DNA of 64,000 bases from Lobosporangium transversale (Eukaryota > Mortierellomycota > Mortierellomycetes > Mortierellales > Mortierellaceae). This document shows, piece after piece, positions 35,405 through 47,217 of the stretch. The notes under the pieces were generated by a model. It was not told the DNA's origin. It made no database searches and saw only the letters and a list, made by a program, of their open reading frames with translations. The position numbers and the translations under genes were made by a program. The DNA lies in contig NW_019029005.1 of the NCBI RefSeq assembly GCF_002105155.1, forward strand, positions 248,001 to 312,000, given 5' to 3'. The first letter of the stretch is position 1. The number at the start of each line of letters is the position of its first letter.

Positions 35405-36518
35405 ATGATGTCAACAGATCAAATCACACCATTCCAGGTGCTTTGGAAGAGTCGACCTCATTTATTACAACCAACAATTTCGCTGCGCTGGATTGAAGGC
35501 ACAACCGAATGTAGACACATTGAATCTCTCTTTCTTCTTGTCGATGGACGCACGCGATGCACACTTGAAGCAACTCCTCAAAGTTTTCCCACATCTCAAA
35601 GATAAAAGCAGAGTTGTTCGCTATGCAAACATTAAAATGGATCAGCATTATCCCGAAAACTACAGACACGTCGCTGATGCTCGCAGCAGACGCGGAACGC
35701 GCCCTCATTTTGGTCAGTTGCTCCGTGTGGAGACAAGGTTCGTCAATATGGGCAATACCAGTGTCAAGTTCCAGCACCGTTTCTTGACTGTGCCTCAGTC
35801 GCAAGCCAGTCGTGACTTCAATAACAGGGATGAGGACATACTGTATACTGAGCTAAAGGAAGGTGATGAGCCCGAGAGACTGATTGCTAGCGCAGAAGGG
35901 GCTCTTGTTTTTATCAAGTGGCAGGAAGATGATAAAGGCCACCGCTTCTTCAAACCCACACAAGGTGTCTTTCATAATCTTGACCTAGCTGCTCCAAAAG
36001 TAATTCACTTTCTGAGGGAGACTGCTCCTGAAAGGCGGCCATCTGGTTCTGCACGCCCCAAGAATGCCTTTCGTGTACAGATTCATCTTCGCAAGTCGGA
36101 TGAAGACGAATTAGGCCATGTCACCAATTCTCGTTACGTATCATTAATCCATGATGTTTTGACGTTTGGACTTCGCACCGGATACTACGCTAATGGAGCA
36201 GGGATTTCTCAAACGCCCAACGACCTACACGTCATTCCATCACATTCAGGAACAAATGAGTCAGACATCGCAGTACCCGCAGGATCAATGTTCTATAAAC
36301 GAGGAACTATCTATGAGCTCTATGTTGGGTACGAGCGAGAATTAAAGGTCAAACCAGGAGTCTATGTTTGGAGCTGGGTGGAGCAAGATAAAATCCAGGA
36401 TGAGTATGATGTGATACGGTTTGAGATTTGTTCGACCGAGGATGACGGCCAGGAGCAAGTAGTGTCTTTGTCGCGCGCCATCGTAAAAGAGGATACCACC
36501 ACACGCCCATCGCTCTAA
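35405..36518 (+). CDS. double-hotdog acyl-CoA thioesterase-like protein
   Basis: Starting at ATG 35405 (MMSTDQITPFQVLWKSRPHL) the protein is about 370 residues. The C-terminal half has the hotdog signature DEDELGHVTNSRYVSLIHDV, where Gly-His-(V/T)-N-S-R-Y is typical of 4HBT/acyl-thioesterase proteins, followed by YELYVGYERELKVKPG. The N-terminal half (QLLRVETRFVNMGNTSVKFQHRF) looks like a second hotdog fold. It probably hydrolyses an acyl-CoA or related thioester. Substrate and compartment are unknown, and no targeting signal is evident. No introns. A one-base shift lies at about 35550-35556: VDGRTR continues in the next frame as DAHLKQLLKVFPHLK. Both sides are clearly coding. Confidence 0.75.
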
Positions 36519-37208
36519 TAAGACTAACTGAATAGACAGCATTTTGATGTACAACTTGTACACTTTAGATTGATTATATTTTCCATTAGGCATATTTAAA
36601 TAGACATTAATAAAGTTATATATTTTAATTCAGCATGTGAAGTAAAGGGAACCGTATAAATTTGTTACTATCCAAAAGTAAGCGGTACTTTGGGTCGAAA
36701 CTTTGGATGTCTTGCTTGAGATATCACGGAAAGACTATGTGGACTAATCAGTCTCATCTGTAAGAAAACTGACAACGTCTAAAAACTAAAATCACGTTGG
36801 ATAACGCAGTAGAAAAAAGGACTGTGATAGTCTATCGCTGATGATACTGACGGCAGACTCGACTAGCAAGTTGAATACTTGAAAGGTTTGAAAAACTTCG
36901 CTTCTGGGAGTCGCATCCATCAACACTCTCGGTTCTACTTGTAATAACCACATCTTCAATTAAAAAACTTTTTGAGCTTTATCTGCAGAAAATAAAAATT
37001 AGGGCCAGATTGCGCCATTAAGGGTCAGGAATCCACTTGTTTATTGCTTTCTTTTTTGTGAGTAACATGAATCTGTTTGTTGACGGTTTCTTGGACCTTC
37101 ATCGATTGCTCTTCAACATCGCCAACATTCGGCACAGGACAATAAGAGACAGGAGCTGTAAATACATTGGCTACAATCCTATTCAACAATAGCATTCCCT
37201 AATCAGCC
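36519..37208. other. intergenic region
   Basis: AT-rich spacer between two plus-strand genes. It should hold the thioesterase 3' UTR and the eIF2B alpha promoter. No feature recognised. Confidence 0.45.
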
Positions 37209-37927
37209 ATGGCGGAGAATTTCGACGTCGTTACAACATACAAGAGCTTATTGCTTAACTCACCTGTACGGAAGGTTTTATTAACTTGTCTGTTTTCCCT
37301 TCACAGAACACTTGGCAACGAATAACTTCATTTCAATACCTGCTGATATGGATTCGCGTTCCCCCATATGGTTTTTAGGAGCTTTCCATGCCAGTGGCAG
37401 CTATTCAGTCCTTAGTTGAACTCATCAAGCATTCGAAAGGCAAGCTCTCTTGGTTTTGTCTTGCATGACTTTCGTTAGCATTAATATATTTACATTATCT
37501 TCACGTTGCTTTCGGGAAAATCTTCGCCAACTCTTATTCCCTATCCAACAGCCACAACCATGTCTGAGTTCATGCTTTCAATAAAGGATGCAAGCCAGCA
37601 GCTCAAGTCATCTGTCCGCAATTCGATATCGCTTTCGGCAGGTTGCGATCTATTTTTACGATTCGTGACCAGAAAACTCACAAGATGTAGCAGACTTTGA
37701 GATCTGGAAAAAGACGCTCATTATACGTGGTCAGAGCTTTGTAGAGAAGGCTGATGCGTGTCGTTACAAGATTGCAGATTTAGGCGTGCCTTTTATTAAG
37801 GATGGAAGCGTGGTCTTGATCCATGCCCATTCGCGCGTGGTTTCCCTGTTATTGCAGAAGGCTGCAGAGAACCACAAACGATTTAAGGTGTTTGTCACAG
37901 AGTCAAGTCAGACACAAGGAGGGTAGG

Positions 37928-37962
<35 letters not shown>

Positions 37963-38702
37963 GTGGATTGTTGTGGTGGCGCTGCTTTTTCTTATACTAT
38001 GACTCATTTATTGTATGTGCGTTTGTACAACGGCTTTCCCTGTAGTATCCGATCTGCTAAAGTCCTTCGTGCTGCAGGAATCCCTACAACTATCATCTTG
38101 GATGCTGCTGTCGGATATGTGATTGACAAGGTTGACATGGTTCTTGTCGGTGCTGAGGGGTTGTGGAAAATGGAGGTTTAATCAATCAGATTGGATCATA
38201 CCAAATGGCAATTGTGGCCAAAGCTGCCAATAAACCTTTTTATGCCGTTGCAGAAAGGTATTCATATGGCTGCCATGTACAATCAAAGGCATTTTACTAT
38301 TTTATCTTACAGTTTCGCAAAGTACATTGTGACTCTTGAATTAATTTTATCTATTGGTTTCCCTTTCGTTTTTCTAGCTACAAGTTTGTGCGTCTATTCC
38401 CTTTGAATCAATATGATCTCCCCACTTATAACGCGGACACGCTATCATTCCAAGAATTAAATGTCGACCAAAGTTCTCTGACAAAGGAGGATGGCACCAT
38501 CCCCGCGGTATCAACATCTTCCACAGGTTCAGCGCCATCACAGACAGCGTTGCATATGAAGACATCTGAAGACAGAGCTTCACAGGGCTCGAACCCGTTA
38601 GTAGATTACACACCTCCTAGCTATATCACATTGCTTTTCACGGATCTGGGCGTCCTCACACCTTCTGGCGTTTCAGATGAGCTCATCAAATTGTACTTGT
38701 AA
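37209..38702 (+). CDS. translation initiation factor eIF2B subunit alpha (Gcn3 family)
   Basis: Five exons: 37209-37265 ([19 protein letters not shown]), 37379-37439 ([20 protein letters not shown]), 37552-37922, 38046-38257 and 38378-38702. Family landmarks are [70 protein letters not shown] and the C-terminal [20 protein letters not shown]. The second intron (37440-37551) uses a GC donor (GCAAGC) and a CAACAG acceptor. eIF2B alpha is a regulatory subunit of the cytosolic exchange factor for eIF2 and senses eIF2 phosphorylation. Length and order match the family. Two one-base shifts occur. One is in the A run at about 37670-37674, between RFVTR and SQDVADFE. The other is in the GGGG at about 38157-38160, between VGAEG and [12 protein letters not shown]. 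An internal acidic/Ser-rich insertion follows FPLNQYDLP. Confidence 0.93.
37440..37551 (+). other. GC-AG intron in the eIF2B alpha gene
   Basis: The upstream exon ends ELIKHSK with AAAG, followed by GCAAGC instead of GT. The acceptor CAACAG precedes CCACAACCATGTCTGAG, restoring KATTMSEF in frame. GC-AG introns are a known minor class with otherwise strong donor consensus. Confidence 0.7.
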
Positions 38703-40859
38703 AGAAACAGCTGTTACTGAGTAAAGATCAAGGCATTGTTAATTCATTGAACAAACAAACAAACAAATAACAGAGAACACGTAATAGTCCTGACATTCCA
38801 AATGCTGACTCAAAATTTAATGCATACTTGAGAGAGGCTGTGCGTGCATGTGTATGCTTATGACAGATCAACTTGGGTGTCTGTAAGCCCTACTTTGCTT
38901 GGCTTCGTCGTCCTCTTGCATAATTTATCAAATCGTGTAAATGGAAAAAAACAGATGGGTCATGTACATGTTCTTCTGCAAAAACATTACTTTGCGTTGG
39001 TTGAGAAAACATGAAGGGGTAGCTCTGGAGGATGACCTAGAGGAGAAGACCAAGAACAGGGATAGTCTTGAGCTACAATCGATAGGAGTCTAGATCTAAT
39101 AAGTGATGGTGCCACACGTTTTTCCAGAACTTTGGTGTGTAAAGCTGATCAGAGGAGATCAGACGCGTTCTTTGTTTTCTGATGTGGCGACTAAAGGGAT
39201 CTGTACGAAAAGATTTTTGACAAACGCTGTGATATGCAAGAAAAAACAAGAAAGGCATGTCATGAGAATGCCAACCAGAATTTGCTCACCATTAATGTAG
39301 ATTTGCGCCTTCAGAGAGTGTGGCGGGGCGAGATGAGAATAATGGTGCATCTATCGCTTCTTTTATGTCATAGATGAGCATCTCAGAAGAAGGTAAAAAC
39401 GGATACGTTTCTGCTCCGAGTACCACTACCCTTCCCCACATATGCCTTGGTAAAGAAAGGAAAGAAAGCAAGAGACAGAGATAGCTGGGCCAGAATCGTC
39501 TATTGGAAAGAAATATCACAGCTCAATTTACACATGTGTGCATATTCATATTCACATAAACGAATTTCCACAAGGGCCGTTACTAAGAGGCAAATGCTTA
39601 TCAGTGAATATTGGATACACCAATTCAAAATTCAAAATATGCATGTCAAAAGCCCCACGTTCGGATGGTCTGTGTATTTTGTGTTTGTCGTCCATGTAAA
39701 AGTGCACAACATTCACAAGAAAAAAAAAAACGAGGGAAAGAACATCCATCTTTGTGAACACAAACGGCATATCAAATCTAGACAGAGAAAAGAGGCGAAG
39801 ACGAATAAATGAAATGGAAAGGACTTAAGAAATTGACTATTAAAGTGGAGCATCAATGATAATGCTAATGCAGCCATCATCACCATCCATGTCATCCTAC
39901 ATTTTTTTTTTTTTTTTTTTTTTTTTGAGTATCGATCATAATGCCTCGCCTCTTTGTTCCTCTCATTTGTTATTGATCCAACGCCCAAAAGACGGAGTTC
40001 AGGGTTGTGCAAAAAAAAAAAAAAAAAAAAAAAGAAAACAAAACAAAACCAAAAAGGGGAGGATTTTTTGCACCGCTCACTGACTGCATACCTTACTCTG
40101 ATCAAACTCCTTCTCATGATCATTGAGGGATTGAAAATGAAGATGTAAATGAGGAAAAGGAGAATGGCTATTGTAAATAGGTGGCAATAATGAAGACGAT
40201 GCTCAGTAGTGAAAGTAATAGAAGTAATAGCTTATAATTAATAATTAGTTAGTAGTTAGTAGTTAGTAGTTAGTGGTTCGTAATTAATAATTAGTAATTA
40301 GGTATTAACAATAAAAATATACACATTCTTGTTGGCGATTTGATTTGCATGGTGTATATCGCAACCATTGAATGTCCACAAAAACGTGTAGTGAGGGAAG
40401 CACACCATGCGACCAACCTCATTGACAAACCATGCAAACCATGCAACCATGTCGAATCATGCAACGCCTTTTTTTTTTTGTCTTTTTTTCTTTTCTTTGT
40501 CAGAGTAAGAGAGAAGCCATTGGTTTTTCTTTTTGTTTCTCAGTCTCAACTGTTGTTTGAAAAGTCATTCCTAACCATTGCTCTGTTGTTTCCTGATCTT
40601 AATTTTTACCAAAATATAAAAGATTTTTTTTTTAAGGAGCAACTGCTGACCTGTTTCGACTAGTGGCTACTTGCACCCTAACACTACCCAACCTAAACCC
40701 AAGAAGAGCACAAAGCACCTTGTGCCTGTGCATGCACCTACTACTTACCCCTTCCCCCCATTCAAACTATACCCATCCAGTATACACCATTGGATTTGGA
40801 TTCGACACCATTCAATACCTTCTGGTTTACATACAATCTACCAAAGTATCTCTCTCCAT
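38703..40859. other. intergenic region with short repeats
   Basis: No gene supported. Contains T and A runs at about 39902-39926 and 40011-40033, and the tandem repeat listed separately at 40235-40295. Short open frames are low-complexity. Confidence 0.4.
40235..40295. repeat. TTAGTAG tandem repeat flanked by a 15-nt direct repeat
   Basis: About four copies of TTAGTAG occupy 40246-40275. The identical 15-mer TAATTAATAATTAGT occurs on both sides (40235-40249 and 40281-40295). Probably a microsatellite grown by slippage. Confidence 0.7.
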
Positions 40860-41170
40860 CCTGTCTTTTCTCTGCTCTTTTCTTCTGCTTTCTTTCTTTC
40901 TTTCTTTTTTTCTTTCTTTCTCTTCCTCTCTCCTTCCCCTTTGCTTTTTACTCCCCTCACTTCCATCCCTCCTTCCTTATCCCAAGCATTTACTAACACC
41001 ATCCTTGTACTTTTCTTGCTCCTTCCTTGCCCACTTCCTGGGCGTATTTAATCATTCTCTCTCCCCTTCACTTCCTTCCCCTTTTCCTTTTTATCCCTAC
41101 ATCTCCTTGTTCCTGCCTTTTTTTTTATTTTTTTCTTTATTTTTTTTCTTATTTTTTTCCCTTCTCAGCT
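40860..41170 (+). promoter_or_regulatory. long polypyrimidine tract upstream of the WRKY-like gene
   Basis: About 300 nt are almost entirely C and T on the coding strand, including (CTTT)n, ending about 300 nt before the ATG at 41475. CT-rich promoter tracts are usual in fungi, but this one is unusually long. A 271-codon open frame crossing it is composition-driven and is not called as a gene. Confidence 0.5.
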
Positions 41171-41474
41171 CACTTCCGTCAGTGCAGGGTGATTTGCATA
41201 GATTACTTTATTTTTTTTCTTGTTCTTGCTCACTTGCAGTTTGTGAGGTCAGTTTTGTCAGCCAGCTCTTGTTAACTGAGCACGCACCGGAAACGAGAGC
41301 AGTACAGCACAATAAAAAAAAAACAGATATAAAAAAAAGAGAGACAAGAGGTGTCCTATCAACTTCTCTAACAGTACGATTCAAGGACGCGACGAAAAAA
41401 AATAAAAAAAAGAAAAAAGAAAAAAAGAAAAAAGAAAAAGAGTATATTCATCCGGCGAAAGAGCAAAAGAAAAG

Positions 41475-43984
41475 ATGAATTCCGCCTCTTCCTATGCGTT
41501 TCTTCCGTATCCGTCAACCTCGCAGGTGACCTCGCCAGGATTACAGCACCAGAATCAACCTCAACAGTCGCAACAACCACAACAACCACAGCAGAAACAG
41601 CAACAGCAACAGCAACAGCATCCACTTGGTCCAGTGACCACTCAACAACAACAGCAACAGCAGCAGCAACCTCAACAACCTCAGCAGTCGCAACAATCGC
41701 AACAACAACAGCAGCAGCAACAACAGCAGCAAGACTTGACACAGGATCTTTCTGCCCCTCCGACCCCGCTGTCATTGCATCCCTCATTGCAAACTTCTTC
41801 TGCAGGTGTCTCCGTTTCTGGGTCCCTGGCAGCATCGCCAGTCAGTGTTAGTAACAACACACTCAGCAACGCTTCAGGTCCCACGCTTGCAAGCCATGGA
41901 CATCCAACCATCAACACTGCTATACTCACAAGCTATGGCAATATGTTGCCATCACCGCAATCCTCTCAAGTCCCTTCTACCCCTACCACTGCTACATTGC
42001 TCCCTTCAACTCCACCACCACACACTGCGGATCTAGATTCAATTCTAGCAACCTATGCGAATCAGCCCGAGTTGCTTAAGCTTATTATTGCCTCTAAAAC
42101 AGAGGAAGACCGGCGCTGGGCTGAGGAGGCTCGATTCAAGATGATGGATCTGATCATGAGAGGCGAGAATCGAAATCTCATCACAGGCTATGAAGGATTG
42201 CTTGGTCAAGTTGTTCCAGGCCCAACTGCAGGGACACCCACATCAACCATCCCTACTGGTAACATGGGGACCAGCCCTACAACAAGTACTGTAGCTACAA
42301 GCACTATAACCACGAGCACTGCTACCATCCCTACTACTACAACTACAACTTCTAGCGCCTTAGGCCTGGCAGTTTCTGGAAAACGTTTTATGGATAATGC
42401 GTTTGATTCGCATTCTGGAGCAGCAAACTCAGGAAATGGGAGTGGAGGGAGCAATGGCTTCGCTCAAGGAGCAGATCTGGCTCTTGCCCGTAAGAGATCT
42501 GTTACTTTTGCCAGAGATGTACACCATGGTCATCTGCGCTCACAATCCATGTCCTCGGTACCATCACTCTCCAGCACAGGATCGACTATAACCGCTTCCG
42601 CTGATCAGTTTGGTACGCTATCAATGATGGGCTTGACCGGACCCAACACAGCTCTTCAGCAACAGCAACAGCATCACCCTCACCAAATACCATCGCACCC
42701 CTCACTGAATCAGTTGGCACCATTCACATTGCAGCAACCATTCCAGCAACAGCATTTTCAGCAGCACCAGAGTCAGCAATCGAACCAGATGCAGCAGGTA
42801 GCCCACCAGCAGCTGCCACCACACTTTGGCCAATACCCACAACCTTTTCCATATCATACTATGTCTCAGTTTCAACCTCAAAACGTTATTCGTAGAACAA
42901 GTTCGCTCTCACACCTCTCACACTTTGCTCAGAATCCACACGCAACAGTGACCGAACCTCGCCTAGCCGCAAGTCGACCAAGGAATGACAGTGCTTCTTC
43001 GTTCAGAACACTAGATGACAGTGGTATGTGAAGATGTTTTATTGATATTGACTTTACAAGTAGTGAGCAATTGCCCATATTCATATATATACTGGCCGCC
43101 TACTGACTGTTCTTTTTTTTTTTTTTTTTTCCCTCCTATTGATTACCAACAATCATACAAAAAAAAAAAAAAAAAAAAAAAAAGATGACGAATCGGATGA
43201 TGGTTATAACGACCATCCAGTTTTGGGTGGTATGGATGGATAGTCGACCAGGGTCATCTTTAGTATGCACAACATGATGGGTGGCAATGGGAGACGTCAC
43301 TCACCTTGGACTTTTCGGACATGGCTACTGTCTCTGGAAATGGGCCATATACATCTCAGCCACCGCAACAAGGCAGTCAGCATAACCAGCCAGGCACTTC
43401 TTCATCGATCCTTTCATCCCTTCATGGGACAGGCTCCGTAGTTTCTATGGGTATTTCCGGGCTAGGGCATGGTACCACTGTACGAAATGTGCCAACTAGC
43501 GCAGCAGGATTAAGTGGCTCAACTACGTCAGCCGCGGTATCAGCAGCAGATCAAAAGAGAAAACGTAAACGTCGAGAAATGCAGCCTGTTAACAAGATTG
43601 TCGAGTCACCTGATCCTCATATAGATCAATATCTGTGGAAGAACAATGGAAACACACTCAGAAGAAAGACTGGGTGTAAAAGTATTTATTACAAATGTTC
43701 TAACAGCGCTGGAGGATGCACGGTAAGAAGTTTGAAATAATGGATTTTTTCACGGTATCCCTATCGCTACATCGGTCGCTTGGGGTTTATCCTAACCTTG
43801 CCATTTCATTTTGCTATTTAACATTTACAATGCCCTTAGGTCAACAAAACTGTAAAGAAAAAGAAAGCGGCGGGTACATTACAAAGTAAGAGGCGAACAT
43901 CTGGAGGACTGCATCAAATTCAAACGTGCTCAGATGGCGGCCCAGGCGGCTCAGAATGCATACAGCCTCCAACGCGAGCAGTAG
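41475..43984 (+). CDS. WRKY-like zinc-finger protein with Gln-rich N-terminus
   Basis: Exon 1 (41475-43023) has poly-Gln tracts (about 41565-41740), Ser/Thr/Pro-rich regions and one helical segment (TADLDSILATYANQPELLKL...EEDRRWAEEARFKMMDL). Exon 2 (about 43186-43722) starts with an acidic stretch (DDESDDGYNDHP) and includes KRKRKRREMQP followed by PHIDQYLWKNNGNTLRRKTG and CKSIYYKCSNSAGGC. Exon 3 (43840-43984) starts VNKTV. The order W-x5-6-G-x-YYKC-x6-C-V-K-V is the WRKY/GCM1 fold. The heptapeptide is WKNNGNT instead of WRKYGQK. Using the other frame, the finger ends GEHLEDCIKFKRAQMAAQ, supplying the His. Frame shifts are needed at about 43240, 43305 and 43860-43890. It is a presumed nuclear transcription factor. 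Introns: about 43024-43185 (with T and A runs) and 43723-43839. Confidence 0.78.
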
Positions 43985-44070
43985 ACTAAAGAAATTTTTT
44001 TTTTTTCAAATATTATTATTATATGTTTATTTATTGTTAATTTTTGATGACCGATGATGATCAGTTCTAT

Positions 44071-44189
44071 TCATTTTCCTGCCTCAGACTCTGCCGCAGC
44101 TTCTTCAGACGCCTTGTAGATCTCCTTATAGTTGACTTTGTATCCCTTCTTTGCTGCATTTGCTTCATCCATTGCGACTCTTTCCTCCC
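44071..44189 (-). CDS. possible 3' exon of an unidentified gene
   Basis: On the minus strand an acceptor TTATAG is followed by a clean frame GEERVAMDEANAAKKGYKVN and YKEIYKASEEAAAESEAGK, stopping at 44071. Composition is strongly protein-like (Lys/Glu/Ala helix). Upstream exons were not found between here and 44796, although a second protein-like frame (KPQKYPVRKFLQERMRHVANL, ending near 44234) lies just upstream. It could belong to one small gene with indels or to a read-through of the Yar1-like gene. Function unknown. Confidence 0.3.
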
Positions 44190-44795
44190 CTATAAAAAAA
44201 AGAAAAAAAAATCAATGACTGTATAATTTCTTTTACAAATTCGCCACATGTCTCATTCTTTCTTGTAAGAACTTCCTTACAGGATATTTCTGTGGTTTGG
44301 TTGGGATAGTACTTGAAGGCACGCTTGTTCCCGACGGCGAAGGTAAATGTCGTTCTTCGTTAAGGCATAGAAACTGAAGCCAGCTTTTTTTATGCATTAG
44401 TGGTTAAATACTGTATAAACATGTGCTGGAGATGTACATAAAGATTAAGGATGAACCCTTTTACTTACTGACTGTTAAACCAGCCCTAATTACCAATATA
44501 TTCAATAAAAAAAAAAATATAATAATAATAAAAAAAGGTGCAAAGTTATATGGCAGGCTCAGTGAAGAACAGGCATCTCGAAAATTTCAAATCAAGGCTA
44601 AATCAAGTTTTAAAATGACATTTCATCATTCTTTACCAGGTAAGCATAATATGTGAAGGTTTATTCAAGTTAAGTTTAAACATGGTTTATATGATGTTCA
44701 TGTAAGAATGAATGAATCAAGAAAAAGAATGCATGGTGTGTGTATGGAAGGAGCGGAAGAAAGGTTGAAAATGACTGCTTTTCTTATGTCGTTCT

Positions 44796-45754
44796 CTATG
44801 CCTTTGATGTTGATCCTTGGTCCTCGCCGTCATCGTCCGATTCCTCCTCGTTATCGTCATTATCGTCCTCTTCTTGAAGTTCCTCGTCGGGCTCTGTGTT
44901 GATCAACATCCAGGCCACAACCTTCTCACGTTCTTGGATCTCTGCCTCCACCATAGCGGTGTGTCCAGCTGCATTCTTTAGCTATTAAACAAAAAAAAAA
45001 AAGAGAAATATCAGGGAATAGAAAGTAAAGAGTAAGTTAAAAAAAAAAAAAAAAAAAAAAAAAGCAAATGAATGTGCATTAATATATGTGTGGACGGCGA
45101 TCCATAGGATATCTGCAAAGCTATATTAGAAATCGGTAACACCAATACCTTGTAGTCAGCCTTTCCTTTGCTGACTAAAGCCTCGACAACCTTGACATGA
45201 CCATTAGTGGCAGCCCAGTGTAAAGCAGTGTTTCCTTGTTCATTCTGAATATTGATAGCCTCCGGCGATATAATAGATATGAGATACTCGACTATATCTA
45301 CTCATTACATGAAATCGAATACTACTGTAAGCCCTCTTTGTTCACAAATGAAGAATAATGGGTCCCTCCTCCGTTTCCTTGATGTCCGCAATTTCAAGTC
45401 ACGTCCTTTTTTGGTATTTATTTGACATGGTCACTGATCATAACCTCTTTTATGGTGGTTGTTTTCTCCTCGAGTCTTCAAGCAGGAAGATAAAATTCAT
45501 CCTGCTATTATATTTCCAGTGCTTCCTCGCTTACCAATATGTCCATTAGCAGCTGCCATGTGGAGGGGGGTCTTTCCATATTCGCTTTGTTGAGACAAAA
45601 CGGTCTTGGCCTTCTCTGGTCCTAATGACTTGACCATGCCCTGAATCTCTTCCAGTTCGCCGTAACGAGCGCATTCAATCAGTTCCTCTAAACTCTCGGC
45701 ATCTTCGACTGACAGCTTTGACATGGGTTGTATTAGCTGTTGCTCTGTTGTCAT
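44796..45754 (-). CDS. ankyrin-repeat protein, Yar1-like (ribosomal protein S3 chaperone)
   Basis: Three exons: 45535-45754, 45149-45297 and 44796-44981. Both introns (45298-45534 and 44982-45148) are GT-AG and restore frame. The start is MTTEQQLIQPMSKLSVEDA. Two ankyrin repeats are clear: YGKTPLHMAAANGHI-DIVEYL and QGNTALHWAATNGHVKVVEAL, then AGHTAMVEAEIQEREKVVAWML. The C-terminus is highly acidic (EEDDNDDNEEESDDDGED). The size (about 184 residues), two-and-a-half ankyrin repeats and an acidic tail match yeast Yar1, which chaperones Rps3 during 40S assembly. This is one of the few genes in the window with no frameshift. Orthology is inferred from layout rather than from a search. Confidence 0.8.
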
Positions 45755-46992
45755 GATTTGTGGCAATGGCTTTAATGAAAATAAATGGCTACTGAAAAAG
45801 AAAAAAAAAAAAAAAAAAAGCTTTTCTACATTTAAGACAACAATTCCACGTGATAGTTATTTGCCACCAATCAACTATCCCTTAAACCGTCAACCTGGCA
45901 AATTTGCCATTATAAATGGGCTTAAAATCCAGCAATTCATGGGCATTGCCTTGAAAATTTATTTCGATGTCGAAATAAATGACCGAAAACTAAACTGTCA
46001 TGGAGCTATCCTGGCTTCTTTATCTGTGCCAATAAAAAACTCTTGAAGGCTTTCGCATGACACTAGCATCCTCTTGGGGGCCATTGTGTTGTTTATTTAT
46101 TGACTGGTGTAATAGAAGTGATAATATTTGCCATAGTATCGACTTGAAAGGAGGGCAATCTGAGTTGATTCATTCTACCGCACCATAGAGCTTGCTCGGC
46201 AAGACTTGATTGTCACATCATTTGCTTCTTCGTCTTCTGTGTTCCCTGGGTTGGTAAACACTGCTAATAGAGTTTGTTGGGCTTGTTGAAACCAGAGGGA
46301 ACCACAGCAACATATCAACCCAAGATGATACAAATATCTCTGTTGGAGTGAGTGCTGAACTGTGTGGTTCAGATGTAGTGGACATAAACGGCGAAAGGAT
46401 GCATCGAAAGGATGTGAGCGGTTTATGAGAGCAAGGAAGAAGGGGTTGGTATACCTGTTAAAGTCCTTGGCAAGAGAGCATGAGTAGTAGTTGTGATCAA
46501 AAGTTGATTTCGGTGAGTCCGCATAACAATGGTATAGTTTCTAGACCCTATCTTCCACGTACAGCATTGCATTATTGGTGTTTTCAGACCTGGCACTAAT
46601 CATGCGAGGTATTTCTTTTTCTGAGGATTCCTTGTGTTAAACGGCCAGACAGAAAGCTTAAAAGACATACAGACACAACGGTGAAAAAAATGTATGTGAG
46701 CAAACAGTTGCTGTGTTTATTTGTTGTCTGCACATGCCTTCTTTCATCGCGGGCTTTTTTTTTTCCTTTTTTGTTCGTCAATCACTGTGTGCACGAATAA
46801 GCAGCTGAAGCATCTCCTTGGTTTCTGTACATGTGTAGACACATTTTACATCGCGGCGTCTTATTTATTTTCTGCAATTCCAAAACACAAAACACAAGCT
46901 TTTTCCATTGGTGCCTCCAGAAGAAATAAACAAACTTTATTTTGGTGGCCACTCCACAATCATGCCATGGTTATAACAATCCCTAGGAAAGG
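45755..46992. other. intergenic region upstream of the Fanzor locus
   Basis: This is the 5' flank of the Yar1-like gene (minus) and should contain the left boundary of the Fanzor-bearing segment. I looked for terminal inverted repeats matching the right side (50750-51700) and found none by eye. A local imperfect inverted repeat (GTTCCCTGG ... CCAGAGGGAAC) sits at about 46241-46302. Confidence 0.4.
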
Positions 46993-47217
46993 ATGAAACG
47001 CGTCGGTATTAATCTCGCTTCTGTAATTCTAAATGCATATATTTTGGCGATTGGTATCAACTATCAAGTTCGCACATACACACACCAAACGACCGCCAAA
47101 AACCACCACTCTCGCTTCTGCTCTCCATCCATCCACAAGGCGCTGCGCAATATCACCATTAACAAGGCACCGTCCAGTAAGAAAGGGTGCTTAGCTAGCT
47201 TTTACTCCAAGCAATAA
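46993..47217 (+). CDS. possible degenerate XPG-N-like segment of the PIN nuclease
   Basis: A 74-residue frame reads KRVGINLASVILNAYILAIG and later NITINKAPSSKKGCLASFYS. In FEN1/XPG enzymes the N-domain has a similar layout (I-D-A-x-x-x-[IL]-x-x-x-L-x-A-I, then a D-G-x-P-x-x-K motif). The two catalytic Asp positions here would be Asn. The match is weak. The link to the I-domain at 47530 needs an intron or indels across 47218-47480. It may be unrelated. Confidence 0.2.
   Translation: MKRVGINLASVILNAYILAIGINYQVRTYTHQTTAKNHHSRFCSPSIHKALRNITINKAPSSKKGCLASFYSKQ

Noticed and set aside
38046-38257. eIF2B alpha as a pseudogene because of a stop after [10 protein letters not shown]
   Set aside because: One extra G restores [15 protein letters not shown] exactly, and the splice sites on both sides are intact.
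40663-41478. 271-codon open frame ending just before the WRKY-like gene
   Set aside because: Most of it is the pyrimidine tract read as Leu/Ser/Phe; no domain, and it overlaps the likely promoter and 5' UTR.
46241-46302. GTTCCCTGG...CCAGAGGGAAC as left terminal repeat of the Fanzor element
   Set aside because: The arms are imperfect, close together, and no matching copy exists on the right side.
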